A DNA stretch of 54,687 nt from Bdellovibrionaceae bacterium UBA3535 (GCA_002376845.1 DFOS01000011.1:1-54687); one strand, 5' to 3'. Positions 8,401-15,964 are shown, counted from the stretch's first letter. Translations and numbers: made by a program. Notes: generated by a model not told the origin, from the sequence alone.

Positions 8401-9055
8401 TGGCGGCGGCATACCAGATTTTGAATTTGCATCTACGGGTACTGTCAACTTGGTTGGAACGATCAAATTTGTACGTGACGTAACCTATACAAGCGGCACT
8501 GTGGTTGCAGGCAGTAGTACTGTTGAGTTTGATAACCGCGATGCTACATTGGATACGGCAGGCATTACGTTTAATGATGTAGTCTTTTCTAAAACAGGTA
8601 CCAATGTTGCAACCCTTACATCGGATATGACTGTTAATGGTAATCTTACCATCGCCCAAGAAAATAATGGAACCTATATAAATGGCTCGAACATATATGT
8701 ATCAGGGAACCTATCTGTTAATGATAATGCCAATGCAGGTAGCACAAACATTCACTTGGTGGGAACAGGCAATCAGACCATAACGCAAGTGGCCTCGCAG
8801 GTTATACCGGGAACAGTCCTGACCATGAACAAAAGCGGCGGTACAGTAACGCAGACATCCAATCTTAGCCTAAGTGATGCGGGACAAGATCTGGTTCTTA
8901 CAGATGGAACTTGGGATGTGGGTAGTTTTGATCTAACAATAGATGGTGATCTAACCATTAACGATTCACCGCAGGCGTATTTAAATAACTGCGGCACCGT
9001 CACAGTTGGCGGTACCATCAGTGACCCTGGCGGCGGTCGAGATACTTCTTGCTAG
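5471..9055 (+). CDS. Large exported beta-helix / Calx-beta surface protein
   Basis: The 1194-residue product starts with a signal peptide (MKIAVPFAVLTALLTFTL). It is built as two similar halves. Each opens with a Trp/Asn module (WTGLAGDNDWENTGNW near 5590; WSGDAGDGDWENNANW near 7327) and continues as Gly/Thr/Asn-rich strands typical of a right-handed beta-helix adhesin or autotransporter passenger. Between the halves (about 6967-7320) lies a Calx-beta domain with the SITEGG and TTNDGTA hallmarks. No enzymatic motif is visible, and adhesion or a surface coat is inferred. The upstream open frame extends to 5303 but the ATG at 5471 begins the signal peptide; its Shine-Dalgarno is poor, and a TTG near 5417 is an alternative. 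It ends at an amber codon (9053-9055) after which the same frame stays open to 9496. Confidence 0.75.
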   Translation: MKIAVPFAVLTALLTFTLTTTTQKESHAQFVPFAFWQEGFEPFTWTGLAGDNDWENTGNWSSGQVPGSGDVAKFRVGACLGANCNADMTANVDVAGVDIESGFLGTITQNSGVTIDVGTDGWVQEGGTFAGGDAAIDINGVINLSGGAFTSTSGDLNFDQNLSIGAAVTFTHNSGTFISDATNTNISITSNGKTFSNFTLAQSSNVDRATTLNDDLYVSGDLTVNQSCFTNSCEIRGGNSIYVSGDYVSTSVDVAPSGDVDVHLVGTGSQTISGSAPLLPLVINSTGTVNFSNDFTVMRVFDYVSGSVNLNGYKMTYMAGNGIALKNGSITPGAITFYDVEMIQSVGFARSINITGTWDIDGDLTIATGGTGTCQLAGGTIQLSGNLDVTPGCGGTSTTNIEFNASVDQTITHAGGNISIGGAWTVNKTAGNLVLASDISLSGAGQDMDIQDGDILMNSNNLTIDDTLSMAAGTTIDKGCSGVLTVGGSPIAAGPYDSGMVVGSAESPSISIADTSITEGGNLVFQLSISDPMCSVATNITYTTNDGTATLADSDYTDNDSTLIVSAGDANPTITVATTTDATFELDEYLSLQLTGTNQGSISDSEAIGLIVNDDAGGVVWSGDAGDGDWENNANWVGGTKPGPSDVAIFNAECADVPANCDANITASISLASILLSPGYEGTLTQGAGSSITLSDSFQVSEGTFTASNSSIDIANDYLQTGGTVNWGSASVNLVGDLRKFAGTFNAQSSSHTIDGLFNSSIIVANNLEFNNLIVAKGNGQTVTLQGVVGVIGDLTLDSSSVNCTTCRIFGGELHVEGNINLTDWSGGDTLIKAVGSGNQTITGSLAGRSSSLEIDATGTVNLVGTIYLDEDFIITSGTVNVGTSNLQFTSNAGTTLDTNGVALYDLTIKKQSGGDVEVIGTVVVNNDLVVESGGSNPDINSGTIEVNGDVSFLDHRDGTALIKMTGSGTQSLTGAAGGGIPDFEFASTGTVNLVGTIKFVRDVTYTSGTVVAGSSTVEFDNRDATLDTAGITFNDVVFSKTGTNVATLTSDMTVNGNLTIAQENNGTYINGSNIYVSGNLSVNDNANAGSTNIHLVGTGNQTITQVASQVIPGTVLTMNKSGGTVTQTSNLSLSDAGQDLVLTDGTWDVGSFDLTIDGDLTINDSPQAYLNNCGTVTVGGTISDPGGGRDTSC

Positions 9056-9496
9056 TCATGGGGCGGCCCAGTTACAAGTGCACAGTGGACGAAAACAAAG
9101 ACAGGTGATTCATCCGGAGCTGATCCGTTATGGCTCAATCCTGGTGCTAGAATTAAGTTTGATTTGGTTGCGACCTTTCCTTCTTGGCGTTATTCAAATA
9201 ACCAAATAGATACAAATGTATCTTTGGGACTTAGTCCAAATACATCATATAGAGTTTCGGTTACCATAACTGATGTAAATAATAATATGTTGGGTACGGG
9301 TGTCGAAATGCGAATAGATCCTGGTAACGCAAGCACTGTTTATCAAACTGGATTAACTTATGTAGGTACGCATACAAGAGATTTTACAACCGGCTCAGAT
9401 ACCACTGGTGCCTATATTAGGATTAGAACTTACAATACTGGTCAGCCCTATAGTGGTTGGGTGAATATTTCTACTGTTACGATTGAGCAATTATAA
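9056..9496 (+). pseudogene. In-frame continuation of the surface protein beyond the amber codon
   Basis: Directly after the TAG at 9053-9055, in the same frame, 146 sense codons follow before TAA (9494-9496). They encode a Gly/Thr/Asn/Tyr-rich beta-sandwich-like domain (SLGLSPNTSYRVSVTI and TYVGTHTRDFTTG), resembling the C-terminal carbohydrate-binding-like domains of exported proteins. There is no signal peptide, no Shine-Dalgarno and no early in-frame ATG, so it does not look like an independent gene. The options are a recent nonsense mutation (split gene), a sequencing error, or stop-codon readthrough giving two protein lengths. The frame match and coding character are seen directly; the explanation is inference. 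Confidence 0.6.
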
Positions 9497-9497
9497 A

Positions 9498-9548
9498 GGT
9501 GCCAGCCTACTTTTGGGACTAGGTGCGTCCCAAAAGTAGGCTGGCACC
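9498..9548. terminator. Perfect 22-bp hairpin between the surface gene and rpsD
   Basis: 9498-9519 pairs perfectly with 9527-9548 around a 7-base loop. It starts one base after the stop at 9496. On the minus strand it is followed by TTTATAATT, so it may also terminate rpsD. The ends read GGTGCC/GGCACC, as in the REP-like elements of this window. Confidence 0.6.
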
Positions 9549-9578
9549 AAAAACACACATGCCAAGCTTGAGGAAGCA

Positions 9579-9638
9579 TGCCAGCTTTCTTTACGCAGCC
9601 GCCTCTCGGACAAGCTTGCGGAAAAGGTAGCTGGCACC
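9579..9638. repeat. REP-like palindromic element, copy B
   Basis: An imperfect hairpin in which TGCCAGCTTTCTTTACGCA (9579-9597) pairs with 9617-9636. On the minus strand it reads GGTGCC followed by a variable part and TTTTCCGCA, the same plan as copy A. It lies directly downstream of rpsD. Confidence 0.55.
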
Positions 9639-9646
9639 GATTCTCT

Positions 9647-10261
9647 TTAGACCGTTCTCATCGCGTAGTACTCTGAGAAAAGCCCCGCTTGAAATGGAAA
9701 AGGAATATTCTCCAATTTCGGCATATCTTTAACATATACCGTTGGAACATCCTCATCCTTTAGTTCTAAATAATCCGCAAGCTCCAATCTAGGATTGTCC
9801 TTTGCCGTCATATAAACTTGGTTCTCATACATTTTTTTGTCTAAAGTAATTTTATCTCCCACTTTTAAAACATAAGAGGGGATATCCACTTTCTTGTCAT
9901 TTACATAAACATGACCGTGGGAAATGAACTGGCGAGCCGCACGAGTGGATGGGGCAAAGCTTGCACGAAACAATACATTGTCCAAGCGTCTTTCCAGCAT
10001 ACCAATAAGAGTCTCCACCCAGTTTTCTGGCTGACCCTTTTTTGCGTTTTTAATAAAGCGACGTAGCTGAGCCTCCTTCATGCCGTAATTGAAGCGGATT
10101 TTTTGCTTCTCCTCTAGCTGAATGGCAAAATCAGAATATTTACGTCTACGAGTACCGTGTTGGCCCGGTGGATACGGTTTTCTTTCCAAGGCACCAGATT
10201 TACCTAAACCTGGCAATTCAACGCCCAACTTACGCTGAATCTTGAACTTTGTCTTTCCCAC
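9647..10261 (-). CDS. rpsD: 30S ribosomal protein S4 (uS4), stand-alone copy
   Basis: The 204-residue protein matches uS4 along its whole length: an N-terminal helical region with LERKPYPPGQHG, then the S4 RNA-binding domain (ERRLDNVLFR...ARQFISHGHVYVN). It lacks the N-terminal zinc cysteines, so it is the C-minus form. S4 binds 16S rRNA early in 30S assembly and can repress its own translation. The gene is alone here, whereas rpsD usually sits with rpsM-rpsK-rpoA, so this may be the relocated sole copy or a second paralogue. The 5' region contains an inverted repeat (10327-10375) that may be part of an autoregulatory leader. A hairpin at 9498-9548 probably ends the transcript. Confidence 0.95.
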   Translation of the reverse strand: MGKTKFKIQRKLGVELPGLGKSGALERKPYPPGQHGTRRRKYSDFAIQLEEKQKIRFNYGMKEAQLRRFIKNAKKGQPENWVETLIGMLERRLDNVLFRASFAPSTRAARQFISHGHVYVNDKKVDIPSYVLKVGDKITLDKKMYENQVYMTAKDNPRLELADYLELKDEDVPTVYVKDMPKLENIPFPFQAGLFSEYYAMRTV

Positions 10262-10326
10262 TTAATCCTCCATTTGTTGTAAGTGTGGGTGACGTTGTAA
10301 GCCTAAGTGCTGGATATGGCAAGTGA

Positions 10327-10375
10327 TTTAGCCTGCAGAGCAAAAAATTGCTTAAAATACAGGAGGCAGGCTAAA
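10327..10375 (-). promoter_or_regulatory. Structured 5' leader of rpsD (candidate autoregulatory element)
   Basis: TTTAGCCTGC (10327-10336) and GCAGGCTAAA (10366-10375) form a perfect 10-bp outer stem. Inside, AGCAA and TTGCT can make a small hairpin. It lies 66 bases before the rpsD start. S4 is a known translational self-repressor, so a role in feedback is plausible, but there is no direct match to a described S4 leader. Confidence 0.4.
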
Positions 10376-10410
10376 TCTTTAGAAATATTTACGAATTGTA
10401 GGTCTTAGGA

Positions 10411-10565
10411 GAGACTGTAGGGTTAAATACAGTCTCCGGCAGCGAGGGCGAGGCAGTCATTATTATTTCCGCCGCCGGAAGATGGAGCAGGCGGAGGAGT
10501 ATTGGTAATGATGGGCTAGGAGTACTTTTTTGGGTATCTACATCTCAATTTGAGACGGTTTTTAT
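10411..10565 (-). other. Intergenic hairpin and possible gene remnant
   Basis: GAGACTGTA/TACAGTCTC (10411-10436) forms a perfect 9-bp stem with an 8-base loop. It overlaps the end of a short open minus-strand stretch reading ITNTPPPAPSSGGGNNNDC, a low-complexity Pro/Ser/Gly/Asn linker typical of exported proteins, with no start codon. It looks like the tail of a lost gene. No functional gene is supported. Confidence 0.3.
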
Positions 10566-11198
10566 CTAAAACTCTAGTCCCAAACTCATCATCAAGGGAA
10601 AAACCAGATAGATATCCTCTTCGCCAAGGTCTTTGTCATAGACATTCGAAAGTAAACTGAAGGTTTTAGCACGGGCAATCCAGATGAAACTTTTGTAAGG
10701 CATGCGGTAACCAATGGCTCCGCCGATTAATAGCATAGAGCTAGTCTCCTCTTCTAATGCCGATAGCGTGCCACTAGTGTTATTTTTTACGATATACTTT
10801 GAGGCGCGCCCTAGGCTAATTCCAGAAAAGCCCTCCCAAAACCAAGTGCGGTAGCGTTTTTCTATGCCAAGAAGCAAGAGGTGGTATCGCTGCTCGATTT
10901 CCTTTAAAGAAACATTGGGGGAAATCATGGTTTCATTAAATAGAGATTGTTGTGTTAGCACTTGATCCCATTGCAGTTTAGCAAAATAGTCTTTACCCAC
11001 ATCAAATGTAAAGAAAATGGAGGATTGATAGCCACTGCCGCCGCCGAACTGTTTGTCATCAGCGCCGGTGTACACAATGGAGCCTGAAAGTCCTAGGTCA
11101 AAGCCAAAAGACTTTAGCTCGATTGCCTGAAGTGGCAGGCAGATTAATGTCGATATTCCAAAGCTAAGCGCAATGGATAAAAGCTTTCGCCCTTCCAT
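10566..11198 (-). CDS. Outer-membrane beta-barrel protein
   Basis: A signal peptide of about 25 residues (ending CLPLQA) precedes about 185 residues of alternating amphipathic strands with many aromatic residues at strand ends. The protein ends in LGLEF, a C-terminal Phe as in most outer-membrane barrels, so an 8-stranded porin-like or OmpA-type barrel is likely. The start overlaps the upstream barrel gene by 55 bases, a long overlap, but a GGAAAG sequence at good spacing supports the ATG at 11198. It is probably co-transcribed with the Fn3-barrel gene. Function is unknown; both may serve the same envelope complex. Confidence 0.7.
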   Translation of the reverse strand: MEGRKLLSIALSFGISTLICLPLQAIELKSFGFDLGLSGSIVYTGADDKQFGGGSGYQSSIFFTFDVGKDYFAKLQWDQVLTQQSLFNETMISPNVSLKEIEQRYHLLLLGIEKRYRTWFWEGFSGISLGRASKYIVKNNTSGTLSALEEETSSMLLIGGAIGYRMPYKSFIWIARAKTFSLLSNVYDKDLGEEDIYLVFPLMMSLGLEF

Positions 11199-12622
11199 GA
11201 AGTCTTTCCTTGCGAGTCATTTTCAAATCTCAGTACATTACGTTCATAGGCCACATAGTAAGAGGCCCAAATCTTTTTAAATACTTTTCTCGAAACACCA
11301 ATTTGCGATAAAAATTGATCGCCTCCGAGATCACCATTTCCGTGTTGTGAGCTAGGGGAAGCGTATTGAATATCAATATGTAGGCGATAGGTATTGTTAA
11401 GGCGTCCCAGCATTTGGATGCCAAAGAGTAGGCTTCTGCCAGTGATGATATTGTTTTTAGCTAGTCCTGATTCTTGCCAATATTCTAGGTGCGAGGTTTG
11501 CTTTATGCCGAGAATAAAGGATTGCCGATAATCCGTGGTTCCGAAGCGAAAGGCAAAAGCAAGTGTCATATCCGAAAAAGAATAGGGGGCAGCGCCGTCA
11601 ATTTCACCGTCAATAAAAGATAAGCGTAGACCGCTATGTTTGCTGATTTGGTAGTTGCCGTACCATTCGCGCAAAAATTGCGTATCCTCAAGCTCCCATT
11701 CCCCAGAGTCAGCAGCAGCGCGATTCGATTTGTACTTGGCGCCCCAATCACGGTAATGCAAACGCATACCAATGTAATGATCTTTATCTGATATCATTTC
11801 TTCACTTACGTGGATGTTCTGCCATTCAGAATAAACTCGCGGTGAGTCCTTTGACTCACTACTACCTACGCGCCACTGATAAGTACCAGGAGGAATGGAT
11901 TCTAGCTTGTGAAAATCTTTGTTTTGCAGGCTCCAGCTTTTACTAGCAGGTCCCTTGATTTCAAAGTGTGAATAATCGGAGGGTGGAAAATACTCCCAAG
12001 TAAATTTTACCTTTCGATAGGCGGGTACATTGGCGTTATTTTGCGGCTGTATAAGAAGGGGAGCTCCCATTTCTCGCTGTAGAATGCGTATCTTTCTTGG
12101 ACTTGAATAGTCACTAAAGTGAATGTCGTTATGTATGGAGCGTACTTGCCAACTGTAGTTGCCGGCACTAGCGGTGGACCATGTAAAATTCGGGCTGCGA
12201 ACCTCTTCTTCAAAGACCTTTTCACCATTGTCTTTTTTGATTAGCAGAACATATCTGGCCTGATCTTGCGGCTGCCAGCGAAAAGGAATTTCCACCTCTT
12301 TTTTAAAGAGCACGTATTGTTGCTCGCTACTTGGGGCTTGCAGTTCTGGAGCATAAGGCTTTACCACAATAAGTCCCGGCTCGGACCAAACGCCGGGCTT
12401 TTTGTTTTTGTCGATGGCCCGTACGCGGTAATACATCTGACCATAGGGTAGATCCGCTGTGAGATTCGGCTTGAGACTGAGTTTTTTGAAGATGACATTG
12501 TTAAATTCAATTTCGGTGGCGACTTGGATTTGATAGGCCCTGGCATTCTCAAAGGCTTCCCAAGCAAAGTCCACTTCACGGGCGCTAAGTATGGCGGTTA
12601 CAAAGATGAGCAGTATCACCAC
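11144..12622 (-). CDS. Fibronectin-like repeats fused to an outer-membrane barrel
   Basis: After a short signal peptide (ILLIFVTAILSA) come about three Fn3-like modules (residues 15-280) with the recurring YxWRV / YSWQV strand also found in the FecR protein at 13767-15866. The last 200 residues are amphipathic strands ending LRLALEYRH, consistent with a beta-barrel. So this seems to be a periplasmic or surface Fn3 array tethered to the outer membrane by its own barrel. The start is GTG-GTG with no Shine-Dalgarno; a -10-like TATACT lies three bases ahead of the first GTG, so the message may be leaderless. It shares 55 bases with the downstream barrel gene. No enzyme motif is seen. Confidence 0.7.
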   Translation of the reverse strand: MVILLIFVTAILSAREVDFAWEAFENARAYQIQVATEIEFNNVIFKKLSLKPNLTADLPYGQMYYRVRAIDKNKKPGVWSEPGLIVVKPYAPELQAPSSEQQYVLFKKEVEIPFRWQPQDQARYVLLIKKDNGEKVFEEEVRSPNFTWSTASAGNYSWQVRSIHNDIHFSDYSSPRKIRILQREMGAPLLIQPQNNANVPAYRKVKFTWEYFPPSDYSHFEIKGPASKSWSLQNKDFHKLESIPPGTYQWRVGSSESKDSPRVYSEWQNIHVSEEMISDKDHYIGMRLHYRDWGAKYKSNRAAADSGEWELEDTQFLREWYGNYQISKHSGLRLSFIDGEIDGAAPYSFSDMTLAFAFRFGTTDYRQSFILGIKQTSHLEYWQESGLAKNNIITGRSLLFGIQMLGRLNNTYRLHIDIQYASPSSQHGNGDLGGDQFLSQIGVSRKVFKKIWASYYVAYERNVLRFENDSQGKTSWKGESFYPLRLALEYRH

Positions 12623-12625
12623 ATC

Positions 12626-12653
12626 AGTATAGGATATGTATTAGTGGCTGCAA
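12626..12653 (-). promoter_or_regulatory. Candidate promoter for a leaderless Fn3-barrel transcript
   Basis: On the minus strand a TATACT -10 (12626-12631), a 16-base spacer and a weak TTGCAG -35 (12648-12653). Transcription would start near 12619, at the second GTG of the gene. It lies over the end of the HNH gene. Confidence 0.35.
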
Positions 12654-13414
12654 GCCTTTTGTTGGTTGTGATGGTGGCAGAGCACTTGTAAATTGTCTGG
12701 CGTGGAGCGACCGTCTTTTGCTAGCGGTTGTATGTGATCGATTTGTAAGTAGTGATCTTGCATGCAGCCAGGATATTGGCAGCGGTATTTCGCTTGTTTC
12801 AGTAGATGGTTTCGTAGCCTTTGCGGTATGTAGCGAGGGTTTTTTGACTTATGCTGCTTAAAGTGCGTATTTTCATATTTTTTATGGGCCGTGTGAATTA
12901 AGGCTTTGATAAGCTTCTCATAATTTTCGTGGGCATGACTGCTTAAAGCTTTTAGGCGCTGCAGCCTTTCATATTCTTCATGGCTTAGATCGATGGTAAT
13001 ACGAACCTTGTCTTGGTAGCAGCGCTTGTGCACCTTGATTTCAGGCGCAAGTGATTGCTTTTCTAAAATTTCTAGGGCTTTGCGAGAGGATTGATTTTCT
13101 AAAGTGCTTAAAGTAGCTCGCTTTGCCTCGGTGCTTTGATCTTTGATAAATTTATAGGAGCGAGCCAGGGTTGTGTAAGAAAGCTTACCCTCGCTAACTT
13201 TTACTTTCAATTCAGGCATTTCTCTGATCAGCTTTAAGCAGGACTGCCTAAGGCTGGCCGTAGCTTCGGAGTAGCCAAGGCCTTTCACCATATATTCGAA
13301 AAGGTTCGTATAACCAGCAAAGTCTTTATTATCGTAAACCTCTTGCAGCTTTTCTAAAATCTCGGCGGTGATTTTTTTTTCGATCCATACTAGGTTTTGC
13401 AATTCTTTAAGCAT
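12641..13414 (-). CDS. HNH endonuclease
   Basis: This 257-residue protein has a helical N-terminal part (DUF222-like in feel) and a C-terminal HNH nuclease domain with structural cysteines C212/C217 and C246, catalytic DH at about 226-227, an Asn near 241 and a HHH cluster at 247-249. Such HNH proteins occur in many copies in Bdellovibrio-like and actinobacterial genomes; they cleave DNA nonspecifically or move as selfish elements, and their cell role is uncertain. GGAGG four bases before the ATG supports the start. It lies inside an otherwise coherent FecR/Fn3/barrel cluster, with repeats just upstream, suggesting insertion. Confidence 0.85.
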   Translation of the reverse strand: MLKELQNLVWIEKKITAEILEKLQEVYDNKDFAGYTNLFEYMVKGLGYSEATASLRQSCLKLIREMPELKVKVSEGKLSYTTLARSYKFIKDQSTEAKRATLSTLENQSSRKALEILEKQSLAPEIKVHKRCYQDKVRITIDLSHEEYERLQRLKALSSHAHENYEKLIKALIHTAHKKYENTHFKQHKSKNPRYIPQRLRNHLLKQAKYRCQYPGCMQDHYLQIDHIQPLAKDGRSTPDNLQVLCHHHNQQKACSH

Positions 13415-13653
13415 AAAGCCTCCATTTTTTTGAATCTTATATCATGGCTTTTTAAATGGTGTTTTTTAGGATCGCTTAAAGCATAAATGGCATGACTTTT
13501 AAGGGGCCTAATCGACGTGATGAGGCGAAAATTTCACGTATTGAATCAGAAAAAATATCTTGCTAAGTAAAATGCCGGCCAAAACCAAACTCGCGCTTTA
13601 AAAAACACGTCAAGCTTAAAACAAAAGTGACGCAAGTGGCCCCGCTTTTCGGA

Positions 13654-13761
13654 CAATTACTGAAGCGCTTAAAGTAATCCTCTCGCAATGGTAGCACAGT
13701 GAATCGCTTAAAGTGATCCTCTCGCAATAGCAATGGTAGTGCAATTACTGGCGTGCTTAAA
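13654..13761. repeat. Short imperfect direct-repeat array
   Basis: Two copies of CGCTTAAAGTRATCCTCTCG (13666 and 13705 onward) are flanked by two copies of CAATTACTGRMG...GCTTAAA (13654 and 13742 onward). Related GCTTAAA words also occur at about 13471 and 13610. The roughly 350 bases between the HNH and FecR genes hold no convincing gene. The array could be protein-binding sites or the footprint of an insertion. Confidence 0.5.
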
Positions 13762-13766
13762 ACCAT

Positions 13767-15866
13767 TTACTTCACCACCGCCGGTCGCAACTTCGGTGCC
13801 CCCAAAGATTCGCGCTCCTTAATTAAAAAGCGAAATGCTTTTGCGGCGCTACCATTAAAACCATCGGCATCCACGCCGCGCACTCGCCAGACATAAGAGG
13901 CTGGCTTTAAATCCTCAATTCGAAGGCGCAGCTCTTGGGTTTTTTCTTCGCGCAGCAAGTTGGTCTTATCACTAGCTGCATCGTACTCATATAGGGAGAA
14001 AACATATTCCGCAGCCGCTGGGAGTGCGGACCACTCAAAGTCTACCGGCAGAACCTTGCCAGTATAAAATACCGACTTGTCCACCGGCAGCAACAGCTCA
14101 GGTGCTGGCATGGAGGAAGAATAGCGCATCTGGAATACGCCTATGGGGCTAAAATAATTTGCCTTGCCATCTTTTATCCATTCGACTTGCCAGAAAAATG
14201 TTCCAGCGCGCTCGGGGCGAAATAAGTAGCGCAAGCCTCGCACATTTTCCTCGGCTACAGGAGCGGACATATCTGCCGTTTCAGAAATCCGAACGCGGTA
14301 ATTCGGAGGTAGCGATACAGAAGGCTTCCACTGCAAAACAATGGGTTTCATCTCAGGTCCTTTTTCTCGGGCCAATACCTCTTTCATCTTGGGTGCCACT
14401 ATGATTAAGCTATCTTTTTTAAGTGCAGGCGCGATAACAAACTTTTCAATTAAGCTTTTCCCTATCTGTGCGCCTGCCGAATCATAGGCGATCACTTGCC
14501 AATGGTATTCTCCTGGCTCTTGCCACTGCCATAAATACGAAGATTTGTTTAACGTTTGCTGCTTAACGACAAGAGAAAAGTCTCGGCCTTTGGCAATCTT
14601 CATAGAATAATTCTTTGCCGATGGCATTGGCTCCCATCTTAAGGCAATGGGTTCATCAATGGTCCACTTCAAGCCGGCAACAGGCTCGATAAGCTTGGGC
14701 AGTTTGGGGACAACATTGCGTAAATTAAAAGATTTCGCAGGGCTCATGCCAATTTGCTTGTTGGATGCATCAAATGCGCGAACTCGCCAGTAGTAGCCGG
14801 CACTATCCAGAGCCTTTATTTTTACTAAATTATCCTCAGTTTTTTGATTGCGCACCATATTGCGAAAATTAGGATCACTAGCAATTTCGAGCATAAATAT
14901 TTTTGCCGGGATCTTTGATTCCCATTTAAAAATCATCTCTTGTTCGCCGGGTAAAAAATCAAATCGTGCATTTTCTTTTGGCTCTAACAGCCGGATGCTT
15001 TCATCGGTTTCCAAGAAAAACTTGCGGATCGGTGAGTAGCGACGACCGCCTTTATCTTGCCACCCCACACGCCAATAATTCACTCCCTTTTTCACAACGG
15101 CATCAGTGGCTTGGTGGGCGCTAACCTCCCGGGTCAGTGCGGGCTCAAACTTAGGGCTGGAGGAAATTTGTAGAAACTCTCGTTTTATGTCCTCTCGTAA
15201 AACGGCCCAAGTAAAGGGATAGCGAATTTGATTGCGCGGGTCCTTGATGCGCGAAAGGTGTTCGGGTGAGCTAAGTAGTACGACCGTTTCCATGGCCTTC
15301 ACTTTTCCTTGCGGATCTATCGATATTTGTTTGCTCTTATCGATACTAAGGTTTTTTTTGTCTTTATCAATAACGTTTACCTTACCCTCTTGTACTTGAA
15401 TACTCGTGCCTAGTTCGCGATCTTTGCGCACAGTAAGATTGGCCGCGTTGGCTTGTACCACAGTTTCGTTGATTTTAATGGCGAGATTGGCTTGATTGTC
15501 TTTGGTGGTGAATTCACCCACCTTAAAGTCGATGGTGAAAGCATTTTGTTGCTTTTCTATGGCAATCAAAGAGTTTTCATCTACTTCAATATAACCTTGA
15601 TTGCTTAGCGCCAATTGCGCATAGGAATCAACACCGGTTTTAATTAGGTCTTTGTCGTACAAAACTTCATTTTCACTAACGTTATACCAGTAGGGATCGT
15701 GACTGGCTTTGCGCTTAACGATGTTGAGACTTTGCACGACTTGTCCCAGCACAAGACCTTGCGCAGTCTCCACGTTTCGCGGTTTTTTTTGGTAGTCCTC
15801 GTAGAGGTAATAAGAAGCCCCAGCGATGATGCAAATTGGTACAAACAGGATGAAAAAGTTCTTCAT
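13767..15866 (-). CDS. FecR-domain protein with multiple Fn3-like repeats
   Basis: The 699-residue protein has an N-terminal signal anchor (FFILFVPICIIAGASYYLY) and then a FecR domain (about residues 40-200) with its hallmark strands: VGEFTTK, VQEGKVNVID and DSYAQLALSNQGYIEVDENS. From about 205 to the end come some five Fn3-like repeats, each closing with a YxWRVR/YHWQV strand, as in the neighbouring Fn3-barrel protein. FecR domains take part in envelope signalling; there is no ECF sigma factor beside this one, but a divergently transcribed adenylate cyclase starts 98 bases away. It is most likely a periplasmic scaffold or sensor. No Shine-Dalgarno is visible; a 15-base palindrome sits directly upstream of the ATG. 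Confidence 0.8.
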   Translation of the reverse strand: MKNFFILFVPICIIAGASYYLYEDYQKKPRNVETAQGLVLGQVVQSLNIVKRKASHDPYWYNVSENEVLYDKDLIKTGVDSYAQLALSNQGYIEVDENSLIAIEKQQNAFTIDFKVGEFTTKDNQANLAIKINETVVQANAANLTVRKDRELGTSIQVQEGKVNVIDKDKKNLSIDKSKQISIDPQGKVKAMETVVLLSSPEHLSRIKDPRNQIRYPFTWAVLREDIKREFLQISSSPKFEPALTREVSAHQATDAVVKKGVNYWRVGWQDKGGRRYSPIRKFFLETDESIRLLEPKENARFDFLPGEQEMIFKWESKIPAKIFMLEIASDPNFRNMVRNQKTEDNLVKIKALDSAGYYWRVRAFDASNKQIGMSPAKSFNLRNVVPKLPKLIEPVAGLKWTIDEPIALRWEPMPSAKNYSMKIAKGRDFSLVVKQQTLNKSSYLWQWQEPGEYHWQVIAYDSAGAQIGKSLIEKFVIAPALKKDSLIIVAPKMKEVLAREKGPEMKPIVLQWKPSVSLPPNYRVRISETADMSAPVAEENVRGLRYLFRPERAGTFFWQVEWIKDGKANYFSPIGVFQMRYSSSMPAPELLLPVDKSVFYTGKVLPVDFEWSALPAAAEYVFSLYEYDAASDKTNLLREEKTQELRLRIEDLKPASYVWRVRGVDADGFNGSAAKAFRFLIKERESLGAPKLRPAVVK

Positions 15867-15869
15867 ATT

Positions 15870-15884
15870 GTAAAATTATTTTAC
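15870..15884. promoter_or_regulatory. Palindrome in the FecR/cyclase divergent region
   Basis: GTAAAATTATTTTAC is a perfect odd palindrome three bases from the FecR gene ATG, within the 98-base gap between two divergent genes. It could be an operator for a dimeric regulator, or simply an AT-rich promoter element. Confidence 0.3.
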
Positions 15885-15964
15885 GCGTTATGATTCGTGG
15901 AAACAAGTAAGCATCTTCCGGCAGTCTTGATTAAAGTCCAGTAATATTCAACCGATAGAAAATT

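Noticed and set aside
9053..9055. Pyrrolysine or other recoding at the amber codon
   Set aside because: No pyrrolysine genes are visible and nothing suggests this amino acid in a surface adhesin; mutation, error or ordinary readthrough are simpler.
13654..13761. CRISPR array
   Set aside because: Only two copies of each unit, with unequal short spacing and no cas genes; the repeats are imperfect.
13563..13766. 67-codon minus-strand frame directly after the FecR-Fn3 stop codon, in the same frame
   Set aside because: It is made largely of the direct-repeat array (repeated REDxFKRF peptide), has no Shine-Dalgarno and does not continue an Fn3 domain, so unlike the 9056-9496 case it does not look like a readthrough product.
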